Assembly (NCBI GenBank): GCA_963402885.1
Contig: OY727093.1
Location: 29,821,409-29,885,408 of the forward strand
DNA: 64,000 nucleotides
Source of the DNA: Antedon bifida
Lineage: Eukaryota; Echinodermata; Crinoidea; Comatulida; Antedonidae
Reading direction: 5' to 3'
Shown piece by piece: positions 37,097 to 50,083 of the stretch. A program made the position numbers and the translations under genes. Position 1 is the stretch's first letter; each line of letters begins with the position of its first letter. The notes under the pieces are model-generated. The model was given only the letters and a program-made list of their open reading frames with translations, was not told where the DNA came from and made no database searches.

Positions 37097-40000
37097 CTAT
37101 TTCTCCTCTTCATCGGATTCTTCTTCGGAGTCTAAACAAACATTTGTAAAAAACATTATAATCGATTTTCTTCATAAACCAAACATTTTAGTGCATTTTT
37201 ACTAAGCATATAAATGCTTGAAATAACATGATGTCCTCACAGTTTAATCAACTAAAGCTCTGTCCACACTATCAAACTAGGTTGAAAAGGTGTGATGTGC
37301 CCAAATATTTTAGTGATATACCTAAATATGGTAGTGATATCAAATCATCATGTCCATATATGGGCACATCACATTTTTTGTCACTAAGTTTGATAGTGTA
37401 GACAGAGCTTTAGAAACATTTGTTAACAATAATCAGAAATACTCAAGGTGTTCAAAATGACCGCTGCATCAGGCTCATTAAATCAGTTTACCTCCAACTT
37501 TAAAGTCAGGTAGTAAAAAGCTCATCATATGCAAATTAAATCATTAGCATATTGAATCTGAATATTTAACACCCATTATTGTGGATATTACTTAGAATAT
37601 GGGGTTGTGAGTTATACGCAACTGACCAAGGAGAGGACCTATAATAACAAACATGCAAGGTCCTCCACAAACAAAGGTCCTCTAAAAACACAGGTCAAAG
37701 GTCCTCTAAAATAAAGGTCAAAGATCCGCTAAAAACATACCTTCCTCCTCAGCATTTTTCAACCATTCCACCATTTTGGTTGTTTGCTTAATGAAGATCG
37801 ATTTGCCTTTAGGTAGATGCAACTCATCATACCATTTGACAATCACCTGCTCAGACAAAACATCAACTAAAAAATGAAGAAATAAATAGTATTAAAAAGG
37901 AGGGTTAGGAAGAGAAATAGTTAATTCATTAGTATGTAGTAGTAATTTCCATAAGATAACAGCTTAAGAGTAAAACGCAACGCTCAAAATATCACACACA
38001 CGTATTCATAAGCCAGTAAAAATCTGTTTCGCATGGCAACGAAATATGACTGCAGTACATTTGAATGAAGCACAGGTAGGATTTGCTTGGCTGCCTAGGC
38101 CAAGTGCAACATCAGAGCGAGTAAGGACTTTAAAAACTGCTATTTATGAAACTGACCTGGCATATTTAGTAAGTTATTTTCAATAAATTATCTATAATTA
38201 TTATTAAAATCATAAATCATTCTCGATTCAATGGAAAATTTATCAAAAACTATATTCGTTTTGTAGTTATGAATATGACTGGCAATATTAGTCAACACGA
38301 ATATGCTTTACGAAATGAAATGGGAATCAGCTCAAAAGTTTAACAAATGTGTGACATATCCGCTTTCGTAGCGTTGCTTTGTAGTTACGAATATGACTGG
38401 CGATTATTGTGAACATGAATATGCTTTATGAATATGAAATGGGGATCAGCTCTAAGTTTCACAAATGCGTGACGTGTCCGTTTTTCGAAACCTCCCTAAT
38501 GAACTGTCAAGTATAAAATAATGGAAATCTTTGCCTTGACAAACTATATTATCAAGTTATAAGGAAACGCTAATCTATGATGGCAATTAAATTTAGTACC
38601 AGCAAATATTAATAATTAGTTAGTCACTTGTGTTGGCAATTCAATTTAGTACCAGTATTAAATATTATTTAGTTAGTCACTTAACTTACGTTGATAAAAG
38701 ATCATTAAGATCTTACAGAACATCTTCATAAGATACATATTGTCGAAACAATACTCCTAAAAAAAGAATAAAATAAATCAAATATTGTTGGGAAAATTTA
38801 TTTTAAGGGCCTATTATTTAAAAAAATTAAAAATAACCACATTTGTGTTACCTCACGTCTGTGTTCTAAAGTTAAAAATCTAGGTCAAATTCATATTTCT
38901 TTATTGCAGCAAAATAAATTTAAGTTCAAAAAGGTCACTAAAAATTGATATGTTATGTTGCAGCTAATAAAGTACACAGTAAATAGATAATAAAATACAA
39001 GTCAAGGACAAATGTAACCAGTTTGAATGTAATCTGTTGTACATATACAAAATTGTAATATAAAAAATGTAAAAGAATAAATATATATGAAAAAGTATAA
39101 TAAAAAAAAGTGATGTCAAAAAACAAGAAATGTTTTGAAATTGCTGTTAAAAATACAAGTATTTTAGTCATTTTTATAATTATCTTTGCATCAGGCTCAT
39201 TAAATCAGTTTTACCTCCAGGTTTAAAGTCAGGTAGTAAAAAGCTCATCATTTGCAACGCCAAAAAAACACCATGCAACTTAAGTGTTAACACTATGCAA
39301 CTTAACTAAGTGTTAACACTATGCAACTTAAGTGTTAACACTGTGCAACTTAAGTTTAACACCATGCAACTTAAGTTTTAACACTATGCAACTTGAGTGT
39401 TAACACCATGCGACTTAAGTGTTAACACTATACAACTTAAGTGTTAACACTTAATTGTAAGCATGGGGTTTCTTAAGTGGATTCTGCTTGTAGTGTAACA
39501 ATTATGGACTCACCTGTATTTTCAAAATCAAACTGATCTCAGACGTTGCTTTAGTTGTAAAGGCTTCAAATAATGGCGCATACATCTAGAAAATAAATTG
39601 AATTACTAGTATTAAATAAAGAATAAATCATGTATTTGTTCAATAAAGAACTTGAGGAATGATTTAAGTTTTGGTACACTCGGGAGGTAATTTACCATAC
39701 AAAAAAAAATATTTTTAGTAAAAAATGTGACTGCGGCCGCTTACGGGAGGTGGCCGCTTACAGGAGGTGGCCGCTTACGGGAGGTACCAAATGCACTAAT
39801 TAGATAGGAGGAACAAACAGGCCGTTGAGGGAGGGGGCCGCTAACAGAGGTTCAACTGTATATAAAGAGATAATTAGAGTATGGTTATGATTACTATTAT
39901 ATACCTTGAGATGTTTAGTGACCTGTTCTGTTATCTGGTCATCTTTCTTACTCCATTCCTGAGCGGCCATTATAGTTTTCCACAGCAGTTTTGCAACCTC

Positions 40001-43000
40001 TGGCTCTGGAATATTATGCTTCAACATCGTCTCAGAGATGTATGCTTCCATCTGATAAAATATTGTTTATTTAAATGTATTAAATTTACTCATAATAAAC
40101 AAACATTTATTATTATTTATAATACATATTTGTAACAAGAATACAAATTTATATGTATATATATATAATTTGAAACGATAAAGATGAGGAAATCGGTGAG
40201 AATGAAAAAAGGTCGCCACAACCGAGATTCGAACCCGGAACCTTCCGCCTGATATGCAGATGTCCGAACCCTTAGAACACTGGGGCTTTCATGGTATTGT
40301 TCAAAATCGATTGGATAGCGACTCTTTAACACTCTCGACATGGTACGACAGAACGGCAGTAGTCCCTCATGCACCAGAGATCAAATTGATACGCCCTCAT
40401 CTTTCAGTATATTACTCACGAAGCGGGATAACACTGGCTTACCTCTTTAAGTGGCCTTTCATTTTCTATATACTCTTTAAGCTCAGACACCATTTCATTC
40501 TTAATACCTGCTTGTTGCAAGGCTTTCTGCAAAAAAAAAAACACCAAATTTCATTCAGAAAATTAAAACCAGTATATATATATATATACTAGGTTAATAA
40601 AGCCAGACAATACGGCTGAATGAATTAATTTTATTTTTAATTTGCACATACATACAGTTGAAAAAAAAACATCTTACATATTACAAGATACACTTTTACA
40701 TGATAATCAAAGTTTGGAAAATCTATAACGTTAATAACAAATTTGAAGCACTTTTTACTTTAATTAGTTTGATCACATTTCATTGTAGAGTACAACTATT
40801 AGGTTTCTCATTATTTTAGACTGATAATTGGCTTATTCTTGTGCATTACTGCTTTTACACACATTAACATTCATACCTGATAGTTGACAAGCGATTCCAA
40901 GCCTGCTGCTTCAAAGTGAAGTGCAAAATTCTCATCCGTGCGCTTGTTAGCAGGAAAAATATGCTACAAATACAGAGATATCAATAACAGTCAATCCAAT
41001 GCTGTTTTAAGCTATACTCTAAATGCACTAAACTAAATATATCATTAATAGAAAAGAAATCTATTGTCAGCTTTTTAGGTAGTTAAGATTTTACTATCTC
41101 TGTTGCATAAGATCATATTAAAATACTGATGATAATATTACTAACCATAAGCTTCTTTTCCAACTCTGCCTTTCGCAGAGTGGCTGCAATGCTGTTTATG
41201 TCTTTATCCAGAAACCATGTTCTAAAGAGCACAATGGCAAACTCTACAGAAATACCTGTCAATCAATTAAATAAACAGTATTAGTGTGCAAATACCGCAG
41301 GTACCAGGAAATCACTATCTCATACACAGTGGCTGAGAGAAATTGGACTACTGTGTTTGAAAGCTCTGTCTACACTATCAAACTAGTTTGACAAAAAAAG
41401 TGCGATGTGCCCAAATATTGTGGTGATATGCCCAAATATGGCATCATGTCCATATGGGCACATCACATTTTTTGTCACATAAAGTTTGATAGTGTAGACG
41501 TACAGAGCTTTACTCTTCCATACTGTATGTGTGTACGGTATGACATTGGTCTGATTTGATGAATTTATAACACTTCAATCAAGGTCATCAAATAGAAAAA
41601 CCATATGAGGTAAAAGTATATGGATTTGTAATACATTTTTTAAAACAATACAGAAATAGGGAATAAAGTACCTTCTTTAACCAAGTGCTCTTGGAATAAA
41701 CTTGCCAAGCAATTTGCAGGAATCAGACCAGCGGACAAGAAGATTCCAGTCAGCATTGCCAGCTTGTTACGATCAGACTCAGTAAAACCCTTCAAGAACA
41801 TCAGGATCTACAACATACAAATACACACTTAGTCAAGTTCACTATCATTGCTTCTAGTGTACAGTGTATAGCCAGGAGGGCCAGCACATGACTTTTATAT
41901 TTAAATCAAAAAAAACCCTCTACAGTCAAAGACTGGTCTCCCAGAGGGCACAGTAATGAGCAGTGGTTGTGTGTGAACTAGTACACACTCATCTCAAAAG
42001 ATGTACTAGGTTCTTTAAAGTGCACATGAGCTAGATGTGTACACTGGACCTACGGTTTATAGTCCTTATCCGAGAAGACTTGTTCAACCACCAGAACCAT
42101 GGAGTGGGTGAGCCTAAACAGCATATGCTGACAAGCAAGGAGCCCTCATGATGAGTTATGATAAGTTTCTGTGTATGAGAGCGGCTGTGTACTAGTACAT
42201 CGGGGTAATCTCAAAAGATGTACTAGGTGTTTTTTTTAAAAGGCTACTGTTTAAAGCTTACCTTCTTCATCTCATCTTCCAATAATCTTTCCAGATATTT
42301 ATAGCGTCTGGTCACCTTGATGAATACCTACAGAAAAAAGCAAATTAATTAAGGAATCTCTGAAAACCAGAAACTCTCCCTTCTAAAAGGTCCCAAATTC
42401 CTTTTTACCATTAAACACATTCTGAATACCGGATAGGCCTTCCTGGAAATTCATATGCCCATAGATTATTTTACCTCATGGGAATATTTCCGAATGGATG
42501 CCACATTTTCCTCTTGAGCAAAGAGGCTGACATCACTCCTCGAGACCTTAGTTTTGTCTCCATCTTCCACAAGCGTTCCTCCTGGTGCTGCAAAGGTAGA
42601 AAATGTCATTAAATTATCTTACTTATATTATATATATTTAATGACTATAAACATCAATCAACAGACTAAACATAACATAGTTTACACATTTTTATGTATG
42701 TGTTTGGTACAGAGGATGTAGTTATTTGAACCATTCGACATAGTAACTAGTAATGTCGTAAATTCATTGCACATAGGGATTTTAGGATGAACCTCCTCCC
42801 TCTTCTTTAACAGGGATTGGTGGATTCTAGGTCTAGAAGACGACTAACAACACAATTGATATACATGTAGGTTGTCTCAAATTGATAGTTCTTTTTGTTA
42901 GCATACCAAGAATTCCTCCAGCTATCAAAATATCAAATAGAGGCTCTGCGTAGCGCCTGTAGTCAAGCTTGTGTCCCTGGGTGTCAAGGAATTTAGCTAC

Positions 43001-43147
43001 TTGGGCCAGATCAGTTCCTGCTGCGTTAAGCCCCTGTACAATTGCATCACGAAATCCACTAGGATCGTATTTTTCTTTCTCATCCCTTTTTCGGACCTTG
43101 ATCCGTTGTCCTGTCAGTGTTGGTTTTTTCGGCCTTTGATTATTCAT
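37097..43147 (-). CDS. BZW1/2: Basic leucine zipper and W2 domain protein (eIF5-mimic, BZW/5MP), 12 exons
   Basis: Competes with eIF5 for eIF2 and eIF3 and thereby tunes start-codon choice and initiation. Exons in transcription order: 42907-43147, 42475-42587, 42262-42327, 41672-41807, 41146-41255, 40877-40963, 40443-40526, 39905-40051, 39514-39585, 38690-38756, 37741-37866, 37097-37131; total 427 residues against about 419 in vertebrates. The N-terminus ([59 protein letters not shown]) is almost vertebrate-like. RRYKYLE and [18 protein letters not shown] follow. The C-terminal W2 domain (about 240-410) contains [13 protein letters not shown] and [15 protein letters not shown] and ends in the acidic tail [14 protein letters not shown], the AA-box-like eIF2beta contact. 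One gene cannot be split into BZW1 or BZW2 here. Confidence 0.94.
37256..37409. mobile_element. MITE family A, copy 15 (BZW last intron)
   Basis: Intact ends; TAA on the left, TTA on the right. Confidence 0.87.
37465..37534. repeat. 70-bp intronic duplicate, copy 1
   Basis: gcatcaggctcattaaatca to aagctcatcatatgcaa, nearly identical to 39188-39257 two introns away in BZW. No open frame links it to the protein. Confidence 0.8.
38257..38485. repeat. Tandem duplication of about 115 bp (BZW intron)
   Basis: Two diverged copies sharing agttatgaatatgactggc-like, gaatatgcttta and gatcagctc words. A smaller 50-bp duplication (aatttagtaccag) follows at 38581-38690, reaching the donor of exon 38690-38756. 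Confidence 0.8.
39188..39257. repeat. 70-bp intronic duplicate, copy 2
   Basis: Matches 37465-37534 with a few substitutions and one indel. Confidence 0.8.
39269..39452. repeat. 22-bp tandem repeat with palindromic core, 8-9 units (BZW intron)
   Basis: Unit cttaagtgttaacactatgca; agtgttaacact inside is a perfect 12-bp palindrome. Some units lose or gain a few bases. Confidence 0.9.
39732..39855. repeat. Degenerate ggccgcttacgggaggt repeat (BZW intron)
   Basis: Three close units at 39732-39787 and a diverged one at 39837-39852. GC-rich island in AT-rich DNA with an embedded NotI-type gcggccgc. Confidence 0.7.
40205..40300 (-). mobile_element. tRNA-derived SINE head (BZW intron)
   Basis: Minus-strand B box ggttcgaatctc, a perfect match to the Pol III consensus GGTTCGANTCC except one position. 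No cloverleaf that would make a working tRNA. Confidence 0.65.
41362..41509. mobile_element. MITE family A, copy 16 (BZW intron 4)
   Basis: Intact except for a 4-base insertion (gtac) in the right terminus. Confidence 0.86.
41925..42130 (-). mobile_element. SINE-like repeat (BZW intron 3)
   Basis: Reverse-oriented copy of the repeat at 16250. A short second fragment (ctagtacatcggggtaa) follows at about 42190-42245. Confidence 0.7.
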
Positions 43148-45266
43148 AAAACTCGTTTCTAAAAAAAACCCAAGAAATTAATTTTTAATAAAACCTGACA
43201 ACCGACATTTCTTTGTTTTTTACGAAGACAAATAAAGTTTCTTGTATCTAAAATCTACTATATATATACTTTACTGTAGCATAACAATATTATAGTTAAA
43301 ATTAATAAATATTTTGAAATGTGATGCAATCCTGTAATTCTATGTTTCATCATTCTAAACTAAGTAGGTTGGAATCAGATTCGGTCGGCCTCATTCTTAT
43401 AAATGAAATATAATTCAAGGTATAATCCAGATAGCAAAAAACGCACACAGAGAAAAATTTTTAAAAGAAGAATTTTTTAAATAGGCTAACTGAAAATCCA
43501 TTTTTTATGATTACTCTTTTTAATTTGAATTAAAGCCTAAAAAACTATAAGATCCAACTATAAATTTCATTAAACAATAAAATCATTCCTTAATAACATA
43601 AAATGCAGTAATTGAAATGATAAAACATAAAGCCTACAAAGTTTCTAAATAGCCTAGTCTTAAATGAAAGCCAATCCGGGCTTGGACACTCGAATGAGGC
43701 TTTCTCTTTCCTTGTTCACACAAAAGGAATACTCGGCTTCGGCCTACAGAATCTGGTCAGACAACACCCATAATTAATTACTCATTGTTCATTAAAACTA
43801 TAATTTTTAAGAAAACCGGTCATACAAATGTAGTAAATATATATATGAGAATATAATATAGTAACAAATATGACATGAAATGTTTTCAAAGTAGAATATT
43901 TTAAAGAAATAAGGCAACTCACGTGTCCTTTAGATTAAAAAAATGCTCTTTTCTCAACGACAATGAAACGGGGAAGTAAAGACAAAACGGTTTAGGGGTC
44001 AACATGACTTTGCCTATTTTTTGTTAAATTGTTTGTATTAAAATTCTAAAAATCATTGACTATAGGAAAATAATAAATAAATAATTATATTTTATAATAT
44101 TATAAATTATATTTATTAAAAGCAATAAAAAGAACGATTCTAATGTTAACCCAAATTTTATTAGGTGTGTATGCCCCGAGTATAACCTTTTCCGGGTTCG
44201 TTCCGGGTATCAGACTATTTTTAACTTTGTTATTTAAAAACGTGCATATCTTTGAATAAATAAATGTAAAGATAAAAAAGCAAATTAAAATATGAATTAA
44301 ATATCGTTCTTTATTTTAAATTCTTTAATTAAAATTGTAATATTAATTTAAAATTTAAAATTGCAGAATTTTGTTACATGATGTAAAAGGTTACACAGTG
44401 GGTCATATACTAGTAATTCATGCATAACGTTATACAATACTGTACCATGTGATTACAGTGTATAATTATTCAACAGCAGTATTCAAATTAACAAGTGTGT
44501 TCCTTTGTTCCATGTGGGTTGACAATTCTCAAAATGATTTGTTTCATCGGTGATTCAAATTAGCAATGAGTTATTAAATTTTAAGGTTAGAATAGAGTGA
44601 ATGCTAGGCCTAGAGAGAGGTATAAAATGATGAATAAATTGTACTTATTAAGTTATTATATACAGTAAATATTAAAATATGAATGAAACTATCATCACAT
44701 TTTTGATAGACCTTTGCTGTCTTAGTCTTAGGGCCTAGGCCTACCTATCCTGTGCCCTAGCTATCAAGGAAAGGATAGGCCTTTTGTACAAAATAATTTT
44801 GCATATATTATAAAGACAATCCTCTGTTGATATTGATGCCTTCTATCTAATTGACCATTCTTTTATGGTTTTTAGATAAATATTTTTGTTTATTTATGAC
44901 AATAATTATGATCCATGAATCTGGTCAAAGTAAATCATTATCTGACATTAAAATACTGAAAATGGCTTATTTATTCAAACATTATCTTTGAATTGCAATT
45001 CACACTTTTTTACCATTACTCTTTTTTTCTAAGACTTATTTTTATGTGCTCGCTGTACTTGTTTGATGACATTAAAACCATAAGAATCCTTTAATTAACT
45101 CTGTCGACCATTTTTTTAAAAACAGGATTTGGAAAATCAATTCATGGTATGGAAACTTCCAAAATGATTTCACTATCATTTCAAATGCAAGATGCTTTCT
45201 GCAAGTTGAACATTTAAATTGTGTTTTAATGGTTTTAAATTTTGAATACGGGTAGTATTTGGAAAA
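43148..45266. other. Divergent intergenic region between BZW and MTFMT
   Basis: This 2.1-kb AT-rich region separates two start codons on opposite strands and should hold both promoters and any 5' UTR exons. No recognised coding exon, TATA box or structured RNA is visible. A CAAT-like or TATA-like call here would be guesswork. Confidence 0.5.
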
Positions 45267-48200
45267 ATGTATAGATTTCATAAACATTTATTAAAACTAT
45301 GTTCAATAAAGCCATTTCATACGACTGTCAAAGGTTACTGCAAGTCACATCGTCGAACTTGGAGAATTTTGTTTTTCGGTACCGATTCTTTCTCCTTAGA
45401 AACACTGAAGTTACTCAATGAAAACAGGTGAGGACTGAAAAGAAATTTTGATTAAAAACGAGCTGGTTTTCTGACTTTTGAGGTTTTCATAGTGAGATAA
45501 TCATAAATAAATTAATCTATGACATTCATCATTTAAACTTGGAGATAAAAAACATATGGAAAACTACTTAACTTTAATAAATAATGACTAAATTAAAATT
45601 GAATCCATTTAATAATAAATAATAAATTTGATAGAAATAAAGGACCAAAACAGATTATAGGCTATAGGTATAGTCTACTTATCACAGAAAAAAAGAAACT
45701 TAATTATGCATTTTATTTTTTCCAGAAAGAAAGATGGATTGGTTTGTGAACTACAAGTTGTCTGTGCTAGTAAAGTAAGTAGAAAAAAACGAGTGAAAAA
45801 TATAAATGCACTTGCAGTAACAGGCTATTGTTCTACTAATTAATTTTGTGCTTTTTACATTTTCTATTGATTGTTCAGCGCTTAGAGGCACCCTGCATTT
45901 TGCGCTATATAAATTGAACATTATTATTATTATTATTATTAATTATAATTTTTTCAATGACTTAGTTTGTCAAAGTTCGACGTAAGTTAAAACAGGTTTC
46001 TCCCGTGTGGACTTACGTGCAAAACAACGATTTAAAGATCATACCATGGCCGGTGGTTGATAAACAGAGTTTGAAAGATTTTGATGTTGGCGTACTGTCA
46101 TCTTTTGGACATCTTATACCACCTGACGTCCTAGATTCACTGCCATTGTAAGTGCCAACTATGTTTAAGAACTGTATTATTATCATTTATTTAACAATAC
46201 CAGTAGCCACCAGTATGGTTGGTAAAGTTTCAACCTGACCACTTTTTCACCGAGGCCTTTGACAACCCTGTGGCTTGAACAAAGATTGTTCCCTTTTCTT
46301 GCGAAAACCGGACCACTTTATTTTTTGTGGCTACATCACTGCAGTATAATAGTTGCAAAAAGATGTTGTCACCTATTGATGCCACCAGAGTGAATGATGA
46401 ATTAAATTACCTGATTTTAAAGAGTGACAAATCAAATACTGTACATTTACTTTAGTTGTGATACTGTAATCTGAACCATAGTAGATGTTACAATTAGAAA
46501 GAGTTCACAAGTTTGATTACCAGACAAATTTAAATATATACAGTTATTGTAAAGCTCTGTCTACACCATCAAACTAGTTTGACACAAAAGGTGTGATGTG
46601 CCCAAATATGGTAGTGATATGTTCAAATATGGTAGTGATATGACATCATCATGTCCATATATGGGCACATCACATTTTTTTGTCACATAAAGTTTGACAG
46701 GGCTTAACTGAAATTACAAACTCATAAATATATTAATGTGGTCATTTTGCAGTGGTATTATAAATGTACATCCCAGCTTACTTCCACGCTGGCGAGGTGC
46801 CAACCCAATCATGCATACTATACTTAATGGTGACGAGGAGACTGGAGTAAGCATAATGCAACTTAGTGAAAGGTAAGCGTGTATATTGTGGTGGAGCTGT
46901 AGTTTGGTGTTTAACATGCTTGCCTTCCAATCCAAAGATTCAGGATTCAATCCTGATCGGGTGCCATGGTTGTAACTCATGACTCTTTCAACTCCACTCC
47001 CTAAAGCTCTGTACTATAAAACTTTATGTAACAAAAAATGTGCCCATATATAAACATGATAATGTCATAGCACTACCATATTTGTTAATAATATCACTTC
47101 CATATTTGGGCACATCATATTTTATTGTCACATAAAGTTTGATAGTGTAGACAGAGCTTAAGTCTCAAATGAGACTTACTTTATGAGCATGATAAATTAT
47201 AAAATAGTTGTATCTTGTAATTGGCGATTTGCTCACTGTTAAATGTGTATTAAATAAATAAATATGTATATAAATATGAAAGATTGAAGTCTAGTATATA
47301 AAGTGTAGTACACTGCCATTCAGCGGAAACCATTTTAAGGGGCGCTTTCCCATGAAACAAACAAGGAGCAAAATATGTTTTAACTTTGTTGTGTCCCAGA
47401 TGGTTTTGGTTGATAAACCTTCACTCCCATACATTAGTGCTTTTTATATTTCTTCATAACTCTAAAATGTTTAAAAAGCTGAAATTTTATTTTAGGTTTG
47501 ATTGTGGGCCTATATTAAATCAAAGACACTATCCTGTTCCTGCTAAGTGTACTGCTGCTGATCTGAGACAATTACTGGCCAAAGAAGGTGGAGTTCTAGT
47601 GAGTGGACCGTCATCATACATGTTATTAAAAATATAATAGTACACGTTTGCTTTCAAAGACTATTATCATATTTGTTCAACTGGATTTGGTCATTAGGGC
47701 TAATATAACAAATATGTTTGCAACAGATAATATGATAACAGTTGTGTCTCTGCTTCCACTGCAGTGTAAATTGTAAACAGTCGAAATTGGTGGCAGCAAA
47801 TATCAATATTTAATAAATAGTTTAATAAAAACTGGCATACTATTTTCTAATACAAACTGTATAGTACTCTTATACTATTTATGTCATGTGTGAAAAAGAG
47901 TAAAATGCTCTAAAGCTCTGTCTACACTATCAAACTTCATGTGACAAAAAAATGTGATGTGCCCATATATGGATATGATGATGTCATATCACTACCATAC
48001 TTGGGCTTATCACTACCATACTTGGGCACATCACACTTTTTGTCAAACTAGTTTGATAGTGTACACAGAGCTTTAATCTTAATCTTTAATTTGTTGTTAC
48101 AGTTAATAGAAACACTGAGAGATCTTGAACAATGTATTGCTAACAAGAGGGAACAGGATGAAAGAGAAGTGATGGATGGTAGGTATCATTATGACGTATA

Positions 48201-49287
48201 GCTTTTGTATGCTATGAAATTTTAATAAGGAAGTTAAGTAATGAATCAGCTATGAGCCCTCACTGGCTAAACCCAGGTGCCCTGGAGCTCATGGGGGCCC
48301 CTGAGCAGTGTCCAGAGGGGGAAACAGGCATTAAAATATGTCGAAAAAGGCTAAAACCGTTCGAGGCCTCCAGTAGTGGAGGGCCAGTTAGGATTCCTAA
48401 ACCAGGGGCCTCTGCGTTACACCACTTGTAATGATAGAGGTTCACAAATGTTTATGCATAAAAAAATTAAACAAAACATATTTGTTAATTAATTGTTAAT
48501 TAATGTTTAGCACCCAAACGAAAGCCAGGACTTGAAATAGTAGATTGGAGTAAGAGTTGTGAAAGTATTTCCCGATTATATCGTGCAATATCAGATGAGG
48601 TAAGTTATAAATATTATTCTCTAAAACCACAGTAGCCATTTTAATCATATAATATAGAACATTAACTGAACAATGTTTTGTATGTTTAAATTTGTTATTT
48701 TTAGGTAACATTGCAGACTGTTTGGAAGGGTGATGTGGTCAAATTGAGCAAAATGGTAACAGTGGAATCACATAGCATAGGTTTGTTGAAAAAATGATTT
48801 AAAGCTCTGTCTACATTATCAAATTTTGTGACAAAAAAATTTGATGTGCCAATATTTAGACATATCACTACCTAACATATTTGGGCACATCACACCTTTT
48901 TGTCACATAAAGTTTGATAGTGTAGACAGAGCTTAACTGTTGCTAGATGAATTTAACCATTTTAGGTAAAATGAAGCTTGGTACATGACGAATGCCTGCA
49001 TATTATGCATGAGTTTCTTACAACAAAACTTCTCAACTCAAACCATGTTAAGTTTATATTCTTAATTACTTTTTATAGGCATCAGTGATGGTATTGTAGG
49101 TCAGATAAGCTACTCAAAATCACACAAATCCCTGTGTGTTCATTGCAGAGATGGGTGGTTAGGATTTCAAGAGATTGTGTTCAATGGAAAACGGTTATCA
49201 GCAGCAGATTTCAACAACGGTTTCTTAGCAGGACCTAAAATCAAAACAGTTGAAATATTTCAATCAAGTATAGATGATAAATCGTGA
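45267..49287 (+). CDS. MTFMT: Mitochondrial methionyl-tRNA formyltransferase, 9 exons
   Basis: Formylates Met-tRNA in mitochondria, using 10-formyltetrahydrofolate, to make the initiator. Exons: 45267-45427, 45726-45774, 45966-46147, 46753-46872, 47496-47598, 48103-48178, 48511-48599, 48705-48780, 49079-49287; 354 residues. A basic leader rich in His, Lys and Leu (about residues 1-30) fits import into mitochondria. The Rossmann-type formyltransferase domain starts at [11 protein letters not shown] (FGTD 37-40). The catalytic signature [16 protein letters not shown] places Asn135 and His137, and the partner Asp173 lies in RFDCGPIL. The C-terminal barrel domain follows ([16 protein letters not shown]) with [15 protein letters not shown] near the end. 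MITEs occupy introns 3, 4, 5 and 8. Convergent with CEP152, stop codons 0.8 kb apart. Confidence 0.95.
45880..45942 (+). mobile_element. LINE/SINE 3' tail (MTFMT intron 2)
   Basis: gcgctatataaattgaac followed by (att)n, a common 3' end of animal non-LTR elements. Confidence 0.6.
46201..46339. repeat. Interspersed repeat H, copy 2 (MTFMT intron 3)
   Basis: Second copy of the repeat at 5521. Confidence 0.72.
46553..46704. mobile_element. MITE family A, copy 17 (MTFMT intron 3)
   Basis: TAA on both sides. Right end shortened to gtttgacagggct. Confidence 0.86.
46889..47240 (+). mobile_element. tRNA-derived SINE interrupted by MITE copy 18
   Basis: Head gtggagctgtagtttggtg, B-box-like gattcaatcctg. 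Interrupted at 47005-47158 and resumed at gtctcaaatgagacttactt. Confidence 0.8.
47005..47158. mobile_element. MITE family A, copy 18, nested in a SINE (MTFMT intron 4)
   Basis: Inserted into a tRNA-derived SINE with TAA at both ends (47002-47004 and 47159-47161). Other SINE copies show the unoccupied site with a single TAA. Confidence 0.9.
47914..48072. mobile_element. MITE family A, copy 19 (MTFMT intron 5)
   Basis: Intact ends; two copies of the internal 20-bp unit on the right arm (atcactaccatacttgggc). Confidence 0.87.
48253..48432. repeat. Interspersed repeat G, copy 2 (MTFMT intron 6)
   Basis: Second copy of the repeat at 20354. Type unknown. Confidence 0.75.
48803..48933. mobile_element. 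MITE family A, copy 20 (MTFMT intron 8)
   Basis: TAA on both sides. Reduced loop. Confidence 0.86.
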
Positions 49288-49324
49288 CATAGAGATAGTA
49301 ATATGTGCTGTATATAGATTTGAA

Positions 49325-49330
49325 AATAAA
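49325..49330 (+). promoter_or_regulatory. Candidate poly(A) signal for MTFMT
   Basis: AATAAA only 38 bases after the MTFMT stop codon, followed by a GT-rich stretch. If used, the 3' UTR is very short. Confidence 0.5.
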
Positions 49331-49813
49331 AGAATTTTGTTGAAAGACAGCATTTTGTATTGTATTGGGTGAACTTGTACAACTGCACAGCTTGAATTGT
49401 CAGCATAACCCTTGGGCTGGCCCTAGACATTTGGTCCCATATGATCCACAAGGCAAATAAACTTGCTTTAATAGTCAGGCTTGTGATATATGATACACTT
49501 GTTTTGAAAAAGGAAAGTAAAGTTCAGATGTCTTTCTGTAACTTGCATCAACAACTGACAAGATCTACTGTGTATACTAAACTACAACATGTAAAGTTAA
49601 TATCATTTATTTCACAACAAATATAAAATATCAAGTATAAATTTATATAATTTATAATAAACTATAATTACATAATATACATATTTCTAATATATATAAT
49701 ACTAGAATACAGTAAATAGATCAAAAATTGGAATTAAAACAATTAATTTAAAATTGATAGAGTAAAAGATTATGCCTAGATGAAATGCAAATATTGTTTC
49801 CTGAACTGTTTAA

Positions 49814-49953
49814 AGCTCTGTCTACATTATCAAAGTTTATGTGACAAAAAAATGTGAGGTGCCCATATATGGACATGATGATGTCATATCACTACCATAT
49901 TTGGGCATATCACACTTTTTTTGTCAAAATAGTTTGATAGTGTAGACAGAGCT
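49814..49953. mobile_element. MITE family A, copy 21 (between MTFMT and CEP152 stops)
   Basis: Intact ends. Located in the convergent 3' region, so it may lie in the 3' UTR of one or both genes. Confidence 0.87.
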
Positions 49954-50083
49954 TTACAGTATTGATGTATAAAATCCTTATAGGGCACCAATATTAACAA
50001 AATTTAAATTTTAAAAATTGCCCATTTTGAGCTTAAAACCTATTCTTTAGTTTCACTGTAGTACTATGGGATACATTAATGTT

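Noticed and set aside
37465..39257. Duplicated exon in BZW
   Set aside because: The 70-bp duplicates lie between exons that already join in frame, and their translation does not resemble BZW proteins.
40205..40300. Functional tRNA gene
   Set aside because: Good B box but no cloverleaf or acceptor stem; it continues into a SINE body.
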